Of a stretch of DNA of 64,000 bases, positions 12,076-23,017 are shown one piece after another. Position numbers and translations under genes: made by a program. Origin of the DNA: Cyathus striatus (Eukaryota > Basidiomycota > Agaricomycetes > Agaricales > Nidulariaceae); the NCBI GenBank assembly GCA_025738555.1, contig JAOVFP010000019.1:1984001-2048000 (forward strand), written 5' to 3'. The number at the start of each line of letters is the position of its first letter. Within the stretch, counting starts at the first letter, position 1. Under the pieces are notes generated by a model. That model was not told the DNA's origin, made no database searches, and saw only the letters and a list, made by a program, of their open reading frames with translations.

Positions 12076-12282
12076 CAAATGTAATATATATTTATTCATA
12101 TTCAATGTAGCCTATGAAAGGCTGTATATTTTTGGTTTCTTGATCATGAGATATTGCTGTGCATCTTGTGGCTTCCTAAGATCTTGGTTTGCATCAACCC
12201 CTTCACCCCTTCCCCCCACTCCTTCTTAACCACCACCACTATCTAGCTATCTCAAAGCATTTTAACAACACATCTACACACA

Positions 12283-14577
12283 ATGGCTCGTCATTCTACT
12301 CGCTCTGCTACAACTCAGGCTTCCAGTATCACTCCTACTGAGTCTGCTCCACTTTCAGCTACACGTGAAACTCGCAGCGAGTCTCGCAAGCGTGGAACTT
12401 CTGCTGCTGATCTTACAGCTCAACCACCAACAAAGAAGCAGGCTAAGGCCAATGAATCTATCACAGATAATGAGGAGACTGAAAAAGTGCAGGAAAAACG
12501 GGGTAAAAAAAAAAAACTGTAAAAGGCAAGAAAGGCAAAAAAACTCGGTATGGTTTAATAACTTTCTTTTACTGCCTTACTAATGCTTTTTTAGAAAAAC
12601 TTCGGAAATGAAAAGAGCTGAGGATGCTGCTGCAGATGAAGAGGGTGTTCCTGACCTTACTGCGTACGTATTACATATATTTATACAATATTTATGTACT
12701 AATAATACTTAGTGCTGAAAGGGTGCTGGAGGAAAGCGGCCTTCCTGTTGCCCCTCCAAAGCGGGGTCCATCTTCTGATGTACCTCAACCAGCAGCTCCT
12801 GTCTTCACTGTTACTCGTAAGTGTCGTTCAGACATGGAAAAAGGTAAGAAAATATTCATTTACATGCATAAAATGTGTATCCAAATATTTATATTGTCTA
12901 CAGCTGAAGAAGAACAGGAATCTGATGGACATGAAACCAATAACAAAACTGAAAATAAAGGTTTGAGTTGATAGCTTACATATATATTTACTAACACAAG
13001 TTATATTTCAGAGAGTACTGAAAGTTCAAGTGATGGACCAGGTGCAAGTTATGAAAATGAATCGGATCACAGTGATGGTAGGTGATATTAGTATCACATC
13101 TTTCAAGCCTGACAAAAAGCATACAGAATATCAAATCAGTAAGGGTAAAGGTAAGGAAAATTCAGTAATATTATAACTGTATTGCTGTATTCAAGATCTT
13201 GAAAGGGAGTGATAAGTCCAATGACAATCATACAGAAGACAGGACCAGTAAGAATAAAGGTATGGATTTTCAGTATATTTGTATTTATACTAACTCATTG
13301 TCCTTTGCAGAGGTAGACATCATCATGACTAGTCCACCAGTTAGTCCACCTCGTGCTACCAGTAAACCAGGTGTAGTAGACACAGTGGATATCACCAATA
13401 TTAGCCCTAAAGGTTCTTCAAGGAGTGAAGGTAAACCTACTATTTGTATAAATATATATGTACTAACTCTAAGTAGGTGGCATTCTTAGAGGAAATGCAT
13501 TTGGGAATCACCCAAATGCTGCTGACTTTCACAGTGCTGTTGAAAGCACTGCTGTTGGTCCAGTTAAGGGGTGGGTTTGGCTGTATGTATCCAATGCAGA
13601 TCCTAGTACTGTCATGGTACCTGGAGTGGCTTCATTTACATTGAAGCATAACCTTACCATAACCATTGGGCCTGTCTTGAAAAAACTCAAAGACAAAGCC
13701 GAACATTTCTTTAGTATGTTTTCTTTCATATTTTATTCATATACTAATATCATTTCAGCTGCTGATCGCTATTTATATGTCTATGAAAGTAAGGCTTGGA
13801 ATATTCTTGGAAATTTCGAATCTGCTGTTAAGGATGATGAAGAAGTTGACTGGCTGAGAATTGATGGCGAGCATATTTTGCCAATACTAAGTGTAGCTAT
13901 ATATTTTATTCTTTTATTCTTGTACCATTTACTTATATTGTGTTGTTTTATAGTCTGGATTTATGCCAAATGCACCACCCTCCCTTGATGTTGAGACATA
14001 TTCTATTCGGTCTAAGTCAGCTGGAAGCTCTGCAGCCAGTTCTCATGCTGTTTCTCGCTCTCATACCCCTTCTCTCATTCAAAGGGGTGGAATCTCGGAG
14101 CAATGCACTGAAGAGCTTATTGAGGTTCTAAAGCTTCCTAGGGATATTCTTGAGAGCACAGCCCCTGGACTTCGAGTTGCATATCAGAGGTATCTTGCCT
14201 GTATAAAGGCAGTTTCTGACCACAACATCATGGATAAGAACAGAACTTGGCCAGTTGCAAAGGCAACAAAGAAGGAAATCATCACAGTTTTTGTATCGTC
14301 TTCAGCCTGGTATGAGAACTACTCAAATTTCGATAAGATTGCAGATTTTCCAGCCATGCAGTCTTGGTTGGCTGAGGATCAGGATAGTCCTTCTGATCTG
14401 GATCTTTGGGGCTTTGAAAGCGATCATTATACATTTTTGGATCTGAAAAAGTGGCTTAAGGAGAAGAAGGAGAAAAGGAAGGGAAAGGGAAAGGGAAAGA
14501 GCAAGGAGGAGAAGGGAGGAAGAGATGAGAAAGCTCATGAGGAAAAAGAGAAGTCTAGTTCGAAAAAGCGCAAGTAA
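12283..14577 (+). CDS. Unrecognised acidic/lysine-rich gene paired with the KDZ-associated gene
   Basis: I do not recognise a domain. The gene starts MARHSTRSATTQASS at 12283 with a basic, low-complexity N-terminus (KRGTSAADL, PPTKKQAK). It then runs through at least eight short exons in acidic Ser/Glu-rich sequence (12600-13480). A folded part follows from about 13490: GWVWLYVSNADPSTVMVPGV, LKHNLTITIGPVLKKLKDKA, DRYLYVYESKAWNILGNFES, DWLRIDGEHILP. The C-terminal exon (13963-14577) contains GISEQCTEELIEVLKLPRD and ends in a Lys-rich tail (KEEKGG..SSSKKRK). Introns are 45-60 bp with clean GT-AG ends. In exon 1 the frame breaks in an A12 run (12505-12516): 13 A's (or 10) would give an open frame that matches the next splice phase, so this allele is frameshifted or the run is misread. 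The next gene starts about 30 bases downstream. Confidence 0.6.
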
Positions 14578-14608
14578 GTATATTGAATTTAAATTGTAAT
14601 AGTTTACA

Positions 14609-16829
14609 ATGGAATTTTTCAGTTGGGTTACAAATTTTGAGATATATCTGTGGTGCTTAACTTGTATATGGGCTATATTCATGCCAGGAATAACTCAACA
14701 TATTTTATTCTGGTTATTAATTATCTGGCTATTTCAATGGCTTCCAAGTGCAACATTAGTTCCATTTCTTTTTATTCAACCAGTAGTTGCAGCAAATGAA
14801 CAACCATTTCCTAACATCACATTTGATGTGTTCAGTAAATTTATTCTGTCAAATTTTGGTGAAAACATTACACTCTCTGCCACATTGGTTATATTGTTCT
14901 CTATGATTGATAATGTTGATTTGTTAAGTCTTCATGCAAGACAGCAGAATGCAAAGTTGAAAGGAGAAAAAATGTTGATGCAACTGCATGGATTAGATTA
15001 CTGGCTAGAGCTATTCAGGAAAAAATTGGCATGGACTCAGATGATCTCTTTGAAGATAATGAAATTGATGAACACACAACTCGAACAGGCAGATCTATTT
15101 TGTTAGGCACTAAATTAGATGAAATGGCAAGACTTCTGAACTTGTATCCTTTCAATCAGGAGAGAAAAGCTTTTGAAGGTCAACTGAAACCTGTATCTCA
15201 TGCTAGTATCGATCCTGTTCATATAATATGTCCTATAGCTGCAGAGTGTGAGACACAGAGCTGTAAAGGACGGGCACTACATGTGCATACTAAAGTTAGA
15301 GATGTACCTAAAGCAACATTAATTAAAGGCTCAAAAATATTTGAACATGCTTATGTAGTATCAGGTACTTGTGAAAAATGTAAAACATTATATTCTGCAG
15401 AACATGAATGAGCCTATGATGAAAAACAGGGATATTATATGGTTCATTTAAACTCTGCTAAATATCTGAAAGTAGGAAAAAAACTATGGGTAGATAGGGC
15501 ATTTTCTCAAGGTGTTCTGAATGGTATATATAGCTTTCATACATCTGCTGCAGCATATATGGAATATTGGAACAATAGTTTTGGAAATGGAAAGGAAATA
15601 AGCCGAAGACAAGTCTGGGAGGCTTTTATACATGAATCAATACACATGGTTTCTGCAGGATCTGGTGTTAACTTTATTAGTCTTGATGGACTTTCAATTA
15701 CTGCATTAACAGAAGAAGCATTTGCAAGGTTGGGTGAAAATGGAAAAATACGTGCATCACATGATCACAGCTGCTTAGAGTGTACACAGCCTTATAGAGA
15801 AACTCAAGACTCACTACCAGATGAGAGTGCAACAGTTAAAATGGTAGTAATTGATGGGATTGTTATGGGGCCACAGGTAATGCACAACTAAAACTAAACA
15901 ATATTATACTAATACATATTTTAAGCACTGTGCATATGACAATTGTTCCAACACACTTGTAAACCATAGAGGAGGTGTATTTTGTGATGTTCACAATCAA
16001 GAATTTGGAGCAAGATGCCATGTTCATGACTGTCAAAATCAAAAGATAGATAATACACAAGCTTGCAATGAGCACCAGGAAATGTGGTGTAAATACAATT
16101 TAGAACATAGTTCAGATTACTTAAATGGTGCACAAAGAATGCTTCACAAACCAGCTGAAAATCCACCTTGGAATAAAAACCAAGGAAGACGTGTTCAGCA
16201 GCCTCATGATGAATCAGATACCAATATTTCAAAGAAATCTCATTATTTTAGTGCCTCTCGCTATTATTGTGTAGAAACAATATGTGCTCCATGTGGTGCT
16301 GTAATTGCATGGACAAAGTTTGTGAAGTCTGAGTCAACAACCAATATACTTAAGTTCTTAGAAGATGTTTTTCCTGACGAAGAATTAAGACCAGATTACA
16401 TATGTATTGATAAGGCATGTAAACTTCTTCGAACAGCAGTTGCAAATGGAAGTTGGGTAGATTGGTTTAAAAGTAGCCACTTTGTAGTAGATGGCTATCA
16501 CTATACAAATCACCGCTCAGATGATTACCTTTGTAGAAAGTGGTGTAATCCAGCACCACATGATGGTTTTTCACCAAATCTAGTTTATATTGCACAAGAT
16601 AGAAATGGTGAAAGATATCATAAATGAGCATTCAATACACAAGCCTGTGAACAACTAAATTCATGGCTTGGTGGATTTGAATCTATTATGAAATGTATGA
16701 CTCCAAGCAACTTTAATTGGTTCATACATTCAATGATCTTTTATCATACTCAACATGTAATAAAACAGCAGAACAGCCAAAACTTTAGTATTATTAGTGA
16801 AGATTTTGAACATGATGATGGTCTGTTGT
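14609..16829 (+). pseudogene. KDZ-associated CxC5/CxC6 cysteine-cluster protein with transposase-like C-terminus, in-frame stops
   Basis: Related to the fungal proteins annotated as CxC5/CxC6-like cysteine clusters associated with KDZ transposases (recalled). The main frame is clear from about 14941: DATAWIRLLARAIQEKIG, GTCEKCKTLYSAEHE, LWVDRAFSQGVLNGIYSFHT, VKMVVIDGIVMGPQ. After a short intron at about 15876-15925 comes a Cys/His-rich block, HCAYDNCSNTLVNHRGGVFC through CHVHDCQNQKIDNTQAC. The C-terminal part has a possible acidic triad: D in YICIDKAC, D in VVDGYHYTNHR, and E in NTQACEQLNSWL. Two TGA stops break the frame (15409-15411, 16625-16627); both fit CGA to TGA change. The start is uncertain because the hydrophobic 14609-14880 frame differs from the main frame and needs an intron or shift near 14900. 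The last codon is at about 16827. Confidence 0.7.
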
Positions 16830-16839
16830 AGAAGCATTG

Positions 16840-17115
16840 GAAGATGTGGTAGAAGAGGCATCAGAAATAATAGGTGTGGGAAATATGGTAGAAGATGTGT
16901 CAGAAAATGTGCTGCAGAGATATCTGGTAGGAGAGAAATAGGTGTGGGAAAATATTGTAGAAGAAACATAGGAAGATGTGGTAGGAAGATAGTATGCTAT
17001 CAATACTGAAGGGTGTGGGAAAATGTAGTAAAGAATAGTAGTGGTAGCATGAAATATAATTGATTTGTAAGATGTAGTAGTGAGATAGTATGTTATCAAT
17101 AGGTGTGGGAAAATA
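16840..17115. repeat. GGTGTGGGAAAATAT / GATGTGGTAGAAGA minisatellite
   Basis: Degenerate tandem units mix AGGTGTGGGAAAATAT, GTAGAAGATGTG and ATAGTATGCTATCAATA. Non-coding; it fills the space between the KDZ-associated gene and the right subterminal array. Confidence 0.7.
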
Positions 17116-17139
17116 TCAATCTCCATTTCTTGCTGTGAA

Positions 17140-17390
17140 GTTCACCTGGAGTCTATCTGGAGTCCACCTGGAGTCACTTTAAAAAATACAAAGTCCACCA
17201 GGACTCCACCAGGACTCCTTACATTCCAGCAGGATGTCATCAGGACAATATCTATTCCATCAGGACTCCATCTGGACTCCACCCAGACTCCACCGGACTC
17301 CACTGGACTCCACCTGGACTCCACCAGATTCCATTAGGACTCCGCCGGACTCCACCTGGACTATCCGGACTATATTGAGTCCGGACGGAC
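17140..17390. repeat. Right subterminal GGACTCC array
   Basis: About fifteen variants of CACCTGGACTCC and CAGGACTCCA end in GAGTCCGGACGGACT and a G run at the right terminus. Same repeat type as 9725-10010. Confidence 0.75.
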
Positions 17391-17416
17391 TGGGGGGGGG
17401 GAGCGTAAAGTACTGA

Positions 17417-18340
17417 AATGTATGTAGGATGAGGCGACAACATTTTTTAATCACTTAGGAAAGAAATTAGAAGATAGAAAGATTTGAGTAGCAGTTTGAC
17501 TGATTTCAAGTGATTATAACGCTATTATTGAATATATGGAGTGCCTATCGAGTTTCTCAGGACCGAACAAACCCATTAACGAATACAGCTGCACACTGCT
17601 CTTGTATATTTACAGTTACTTCCAAGTTGCTTGCACATTATTTACATTTTTCCGAGTAATTTAGCATTTTGTACTTGCATTGCTAACTTTAATCACAATC
17701 TCGTTGCTCTTCTGATAAATATCACTAGTTGTGGCTTATGAAATGATTCTACATTCCCACGCAAATGTGTCGCTATGCAATGATGCGCTGTTGGTTGCGA
17801 TGGTAGTTGGATCACTCCTGGCACCATCCCGGATGATCTGATCGTTCCTATCAGCATCTTAGATAAGCAAACATTATTAGAATATTTTGTAAACACTTCT
17901 CCGAAGAACATGTAAAATATTCTGCAGTGAAACATTTCCAAAATACTACTTGAAAATGAAAATAAATTAACGAAAATTTTGGAAACATTTAAAGTTGGAC
18001 TTTTCAATATATTATGCCGTTGAGTAACTGTTTTATATTTTCTAAATATTCTAAATAATTAAGCACTTTCTTAAATGCTCTCACCCACAGAATGTTTATA
18101 ATATATATGTGATATTAGTCAGACAATTATACTATAGGATATGTTAAATATTAAAGCAATAATGTAGAGATTAATACATGTCATATCATATGTATATTTT
18201 ACAAATATTTGGCAGAAGGATAAGTCAGGTCTGCCCATTGTGATTTTAAAAATCTACATCTGTGACCTAAATTTATTTCATCTATATAGCAAGAACTATT
18301 ATATTATGTTCCATACATTACTGTGTAATAATATGGATAA
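17417..18340. other. AT-rich intergenic stretch
   Basis: Unique-looking AT-rich sequence. I see no supported gene, RNA gene or repeat array. Confidence 0.4.
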
Positions 18341-18341
18341 C

Positions 18342-18689
18342 TCAGAGCGAAGGCAGATAGCTAGAGCGAGGCTCGGCCATCTCCAGAAATACATTCACAC
18401 GCCATTTGGACAGACATGCTGTCTGCATGTCATGCCAAGCCAGCTCACCATTTGAGGCCACCTGCGCCACGTTTCCTTTGTTATAACAAGCTGGTAAGTT
18501 ATATGTACACGTGTTTGGAACTGGAATTATGACTGGAAGGTTACTGGAATGACCGACTTTAGATGGTACTGGAACGACAGTTGTTCGCTGTGTCTCCACC
18601 AGGGTGGTCCGGCACAAGTACGTAGCCTTGATCCGAGGTGAATTTGGGTCAATGACCTGCATGCATATAACGAGGATGATTAAGTGCAT
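18342..18689 (-). CDS. Possible terminal exon of an unrecognised gene
   Basis: An open minus-strand frame preceded by an acceptor-like ATGCATGCAG, so the real exon may begin at VIDPNSPRIKATYL. The sequence reads like protein (CTYNLPACYNKGNVAQ, then ELAWHDMQTACLSKW), with four Cys and no low complexity. No upstream exon could be joined with confidence. I do not recognise the family, and a chance ORF cannot be excluded. Confidence 0.25.
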   Translation of the reverse strand: MHLIILVICMQVIDPNSPRIKATYLCRTTLVETQRTTVVPVPSKVGHSSNLPVIIPVPNTCTYNLPACYNKGNVAQVASNGELAWHDMQTACLSKWRVNVFLEMAEPRSSYLPSL

Positions 18690-19149
18690 CGATAGAAGTG
18701 CTAGTGATGGGAGAGTTCATGGTGGGCTATTCGACGATGTAATGTGTGACGGTGAAGGACAGCCAGGTTGCAGCGGGGACACAAGTTGGACACAAGCTAT
18801 TACAATGCTTATGAAAGCATCTTCAAATGAGTGCCAACATGTTTCCCACGCCGTGACGCTGCTACTAAGTACTTACTCTCACAAAATACTCCTCTGCTGC
18901 TAGCACTAATAGAATTGCTACTTGCACACATCACTGTTACGAGGGGTTGTTTTACACCTCGACAGACGATCGAGCCTATTTTGACATTTACATGGGGCAA
19001 TGAAATTCGGTCTTTATAAGTCTCTATCTATGTTCTAATATAACAGGACATTGAATTTAAACAGGAACAGGAAGGATTGGCATCGCGTAAAGGTAATCAG
19101 AGATATATACAATCAAATACTAACCACACTGCAATTAGATGAATTTCTC

Positions 19150-21020
19150 CTAAAGTTTTTCAGCATCATTTCCCTCGTCATCTGTGCTATCCACACAGTA
19201 AATTGCATTTATCTGTTTCTTGTCAGACATAATTCGATTATTTCGCCTCAAGGACACGACATTTAGTTCTGTTAAACAAGTGAGTCCAGAACACGATGTA
19301 GAAAACGTATACACGAACCACTGTCCTGTTCAATGTCAAAATATAACTCTAGTCTCCTTATAAACTCGTTATGGTCTGTTAGCGAATCGTCTCCATATCA
19401 ATTAAATAAAGTTCCATTAAATTTTGAGTGTAAAAACACACCTCTTCCATTAAAACCATCCAGTCATTATGATGCGTAATAGCCAAGCTGGCAGTGGGTA
19501 CCTTAATACACGTTAGCAGAGATTGGTGATTGCAAGCACAAATATCATACTTCTTGCAACAAGTACTGTATTATAAGCCGAGAAGGATGCCTAATCCAAG
19601 GGAGTTTATACTTAAACGAGGAAGCCAAGGTTTTCTTCATCAAGCCCATGGTCAGGTTATGTTCAGACATGTCTGAAGCAGGTGAAATCTTTTATCAGTT
19701 TTAGTCATAATGCTCAGGCTCAGGCTATTTTCACTTACCAGATGCAATACGCATGGCTTTTATCGGTTCAGACCCTGCGGTACAAGTGATGGACATAAAC
19801 TCACTATGTCATCTGATTGCGGAATAATTTCATGAGCCTTCAAGCTCACATTTAGTCTCACAGTTACTCTGGGCTTTCCTACAAATAGTGCAGACCACCA
19901 TTTTGAGTGATTTAGTTCAATACAAAATGTGCGAATAAAGAGGGTTTGATTTGGCACATCACTCACAGGAAATGGTCCGTGTCTGACTTGTGCAGGCCCA
20001 GATTGTGTCCAATTATAGTAGTAAGTGCTGGTATCATCGTGCATAGTAGTTGCGTGAAATTTAAGGTCGAAGGATCCAGGGCTGGATGAACTGCTATGTG
20101 CAAATGCTCCTAATGCCCAGGCTGTGCTCTTGTGGCATCCGGTGACCAGATGCAATGATCCATTTACTGCTTCTCTGTATCTAACACCATTTGCATAATG
20201 ATACCAACTCTCCCCGTTTCGACTGGCATAGTCTCGGAAGATGCCTATGGCGCGAAGGTCCTCTTGGTATGAACCTTCAGGTAGTATGAGAACTGCACCT
20301 TCATGGCCTGTACATTTAAAGTTATAATCACTTGGCACATCCAATCTGTAATATACTAATTTTTTCAGTTACTCGACCATTAAAAACATTTTGCTTACGG
20401 AGGCATCGTTTGAGATCCTGTGTGACCCTGCATATCCCTACTCATCAAAGACGTACCATGGGTATGCTCCATTTCCGAGTTATATCCACATGATCCGGCA
20501 GAGGCAGAGGCTTAAATCCTTCCGAAACGCGATTCGAATTGACGGGATGATCTGCTAAATAGGAAGTCAAACAGACCGCTAGAGTTTATAATGCCAACGT
20601 CTCCTATCCTAATTCCATTCTTCCTGTACTCTAAAGGAAGATTAAAACCTATGCTTGGATACCACAGTGGGAATCCATGTCCTTTTAACCACAAGAGGCG
20701 AGCATATAATTCATAATCCTTCTCTGGTATGGCTTGAATGCTAGATGCGGGTGCTGATCCGGAATCATGCTTTCTATGTCGGTACAATAAAATGACAGAA
20801 GTGAATAGTACATACCTTATGAACCTTAGAATTAGATGGTGTAGGATTTATTGAAAGAGGGGCCTGATGATATAGGAAAGTGAAGCATTGAAATTGAATA
20901 CGTTTGGTGGACCAGTCTTGGAGCGAACATATCCCGAACCGGAACTTCTTCATTGTCGTTATACCCGGGCTGTCCATGCGGAATGGCAGAGTCAATATTG
21001 GGTGGGAGCTTACGAGACAT
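19150..21020 (-). pseudogene. Expanded family copy 1 (unknown function), broken
   Basis: A minus-strand paralogue of copies 2-5 and closest to copy 5. It starts MS at 21020, with a GTAAG donor right after ATGTCTC as in copies 4 and 5. Family blocks are present: DYELYARLLWLKGHGFPLWY (about 20720), NGIRIGDVGIINSSG, HEGAVLILPEGSYQEDLRAI, WYHYANGVRYREAVNGSLHL, TQSGPAQVRHGPF, LFIRTFCIELNHSKW, then THHDDWMVLMEE (about 19450). Three lesions relative to copy 5: about 100 bases removed near 20865, deleting the GGSSG..GGQFYNVAGDL motif; a short deletion at about 20555 shifting the frame inside FDFLF; and loss of the splice-acceptor AG at about 19394. The tail (LRRNNRIMSDKK) ends at TAG 19150-19152. The foldback element lies about 360 bases upstream of its start. 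Confidence 0.75.
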
Positions 21021-21067
21021 ATTTGGGAGAGCGCTGTGATGATTAACATCGAGAATAAAGCTGCATA

Positions 21068-21096
21068 CTTATATGCTGCCTGGGCGTTAATCATGC
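21068..21096 (-). promoter_or_regulatory. Conserved promoter block of family copy 1
   Basis: On the minus strand TTAACGCCCAGGC (21078-21090) is followed by ATATAAG (21068-21074), about 50 bases before ATG 21020. The same pair occurs before copies 4 and 5. It is probably a TATA box plus an upstream element; function is inferred from conservation. Confidence 0.55.
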
Positions 21097-21383
21097 TATA
21101 ATTAATTCAGGGGATAACAGATACTCATTTATCATGACCGTGAATTCCAATCCACATCATGGGTTCGAGAATCGGGATCATGATTGTCCTTTGGAAGAGG
21201 TCTGTGATACAACTTAGAAACAATTGTGATAGTAGGCGAGAAGAATCGAACGAACGAAATCGAATTGCGATTAATGCAGGATTTTGAGGATATGAAAGCA
21301 TAGCTTGAAGCCAGTTTCTTATACACGTAGAAGGGCGAATAAGAGAATTAAAAGGGTGAAATGGAAGGGGCAGGGAGATAATT

Positions 21384-23017
21384 CCGGGCACGCACACACA
21401 TGAGCGTGAGTTGAGCGTGCACGCTCAGGGTCTGCGCGTGGAAATTCGACCCTGAGCGTGAATAACACATATGTGTGCGTGAATAATATTTAAGTGAGCG
21501 TGAAGCAATACATATGTGATTGAGAAACTACTATAATCCTAAAGATATACTGTAGCATATCCTTATGATCTATTCTAAAAAGAATTAAATATTATAGTAA
21601 TGCCAGTTCTCGCCCATGCCAACCCAGTTCAAGCGTGAGCGTGATAGGTATTTTTTTTCACGCTCACGCATATCTCCCATAAATTGTGCGTGAGTGTTAT
21701 ATTCACACTCGCACCCGATTTACTTGAGTTTGAGCACGAGCGTGATAGGAGTATCTATCACGCTCATGCATATTTGCTACTGCTTGCATAGTATAACTTG
21801 CGCGTGAGTGTTATATTCACGCTCACGCTCAATTTACTTGAGTTTGAGCACGAGCGTGATAGGAGTATCTATCACGCTCATGCATATTTGCTACTGCTTG
21901 CATAGTATAACTTGCGCGTGAGTGTTATATTCACGCTCACGCTCAATTTACTTGAGTTTGAGCATGGGTGCGATAGGTCTGTTCTCACTCATGCATATTT
22001 ATGTATACTCTCAATTTAAACAAGTTTGGCGGTGAGCCGGAAATGTTGAGCACAGATATTCTATATGTGAGTGTCAATAAAGTTAAAAAGGGCTATTATA
22101 AATCAAACCTTTACTTATATTAATTTCTTGGTGTACTACGGCATGTGTCTAAGAGTATATCAAATAGGCCATCGACTTATGTACTAACGAACGGAATGGG
22201 ATAGATCGTGTGAGGATAAATATATTATACTATATGTACATTCACGCTCATACTCTACTAATGAGCGTGATATGTAGTACTTGACCACATATCCTTTATA
22301 TAATGATAAGTGTGAGCGTGAATAGATATATCCATCACAATCATGCTCATAATAGCTCACTGTTAATTTAAATGAGTTTGGGAGTGTGCGTGAAGTGAAT
22401 ATATATTCACGCTCATGCGTAAGTATTAGTATTCACACCTACATTGAAGTGTGGCCGTGTTTATTGTACTTATTAGCACTTACTATTCTTCCCACATGTA
22501 AGTGAGGTCCAAATAAAAATACATTATTTAATCTTATAAAAATGAATACTCACACCATGAGCGTGAAGTAAAGACATTGAGCGTGAGTTGACAGACCTTG
22601 AGCGTGAAGACTCAGACACTGTGCGTGAAAGTATGGACCCTGTGCGTGAGATGTCGACCCTGAGCGTGAATTCTCGACCCTGAGCGTGATATGAGCGTGC
22701 ACGCTCACACCTTGAACGTGAAAAATGAGCGTGCACGTTCAAGCTTGAGCGTGAAAATATTGCCTTGAGCGTGAAATGTAAAATTTATTCCTTGACATCT
22801 AAGAGTTTAACCTGCTTTAAAACTCTACTTGTGGTGACTATATGACTACAATAGTACTATACCGGTATATATATTTGATTTACATGTAATTTGACCGATA
22901 AATAGGCCTTTTATGACTTCAACACACATCGTGAGCGTGACACGCTCACCTATTGAGCGTGAAAATTTGGCCTTGAGCGTGGCACGCTCAGTCACGCTCA
23001 CTTTTGTGCGTGCCCGG
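21384..23017. mobile_element. Foldback-type element with CCGGGCACGCACA termini
   Basis: Left end CCGGGCACGCACACACATGA (21384 on) and right end, read inwards on the other strand, CCGGGCACGCACAAAAGTGA (from 23017) are inverted copies. Each is followed by TGAGCGTG/CACGCTCA motifs. The interior has dozens of GAGCGTGA units, including the palindrome TGAGCGTGCACGCTCA, and 2.5 tandem copies of a 114-bp unit (GAGTTTGAGCACGAG at 21726 and 21840; its start again at 21954). No ORF. I could not identify a flanking duplication. It sits in the region upstream of family copy 1. Confidence 0.7.

Larger units (their letters stand above)
9713..17408 (+). mobile_element. Candidate 7.7 kb DNA transposon carrying KDZ-associated genes
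   Basis: Both ends share an inverted block: left TATGCTCACCCCCCC then TCCGTCCGGAGTC; right, read inwards on the other strand, TTACGCTCCCCCCCCC then AGTCCGTCCGGACTC. The 8-mer AGTACTGA flanks both ends (9705-9712 and 17409-17416). Inside each end lies a subterminal array of GGACTCC-type repeats (9725-10010 and 17140-17390). Cargo comprises two genes on the plus strand (12283-14577 and 14609-16829), the second with KDZ-associated cysteine clusters. KDZ/Zisupton-group elements make 8-bp duplications (recalled), which fits. The left end has four or five extra bases before the shared block, so the exact terminus is uncertain. Confidence 0.5.
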
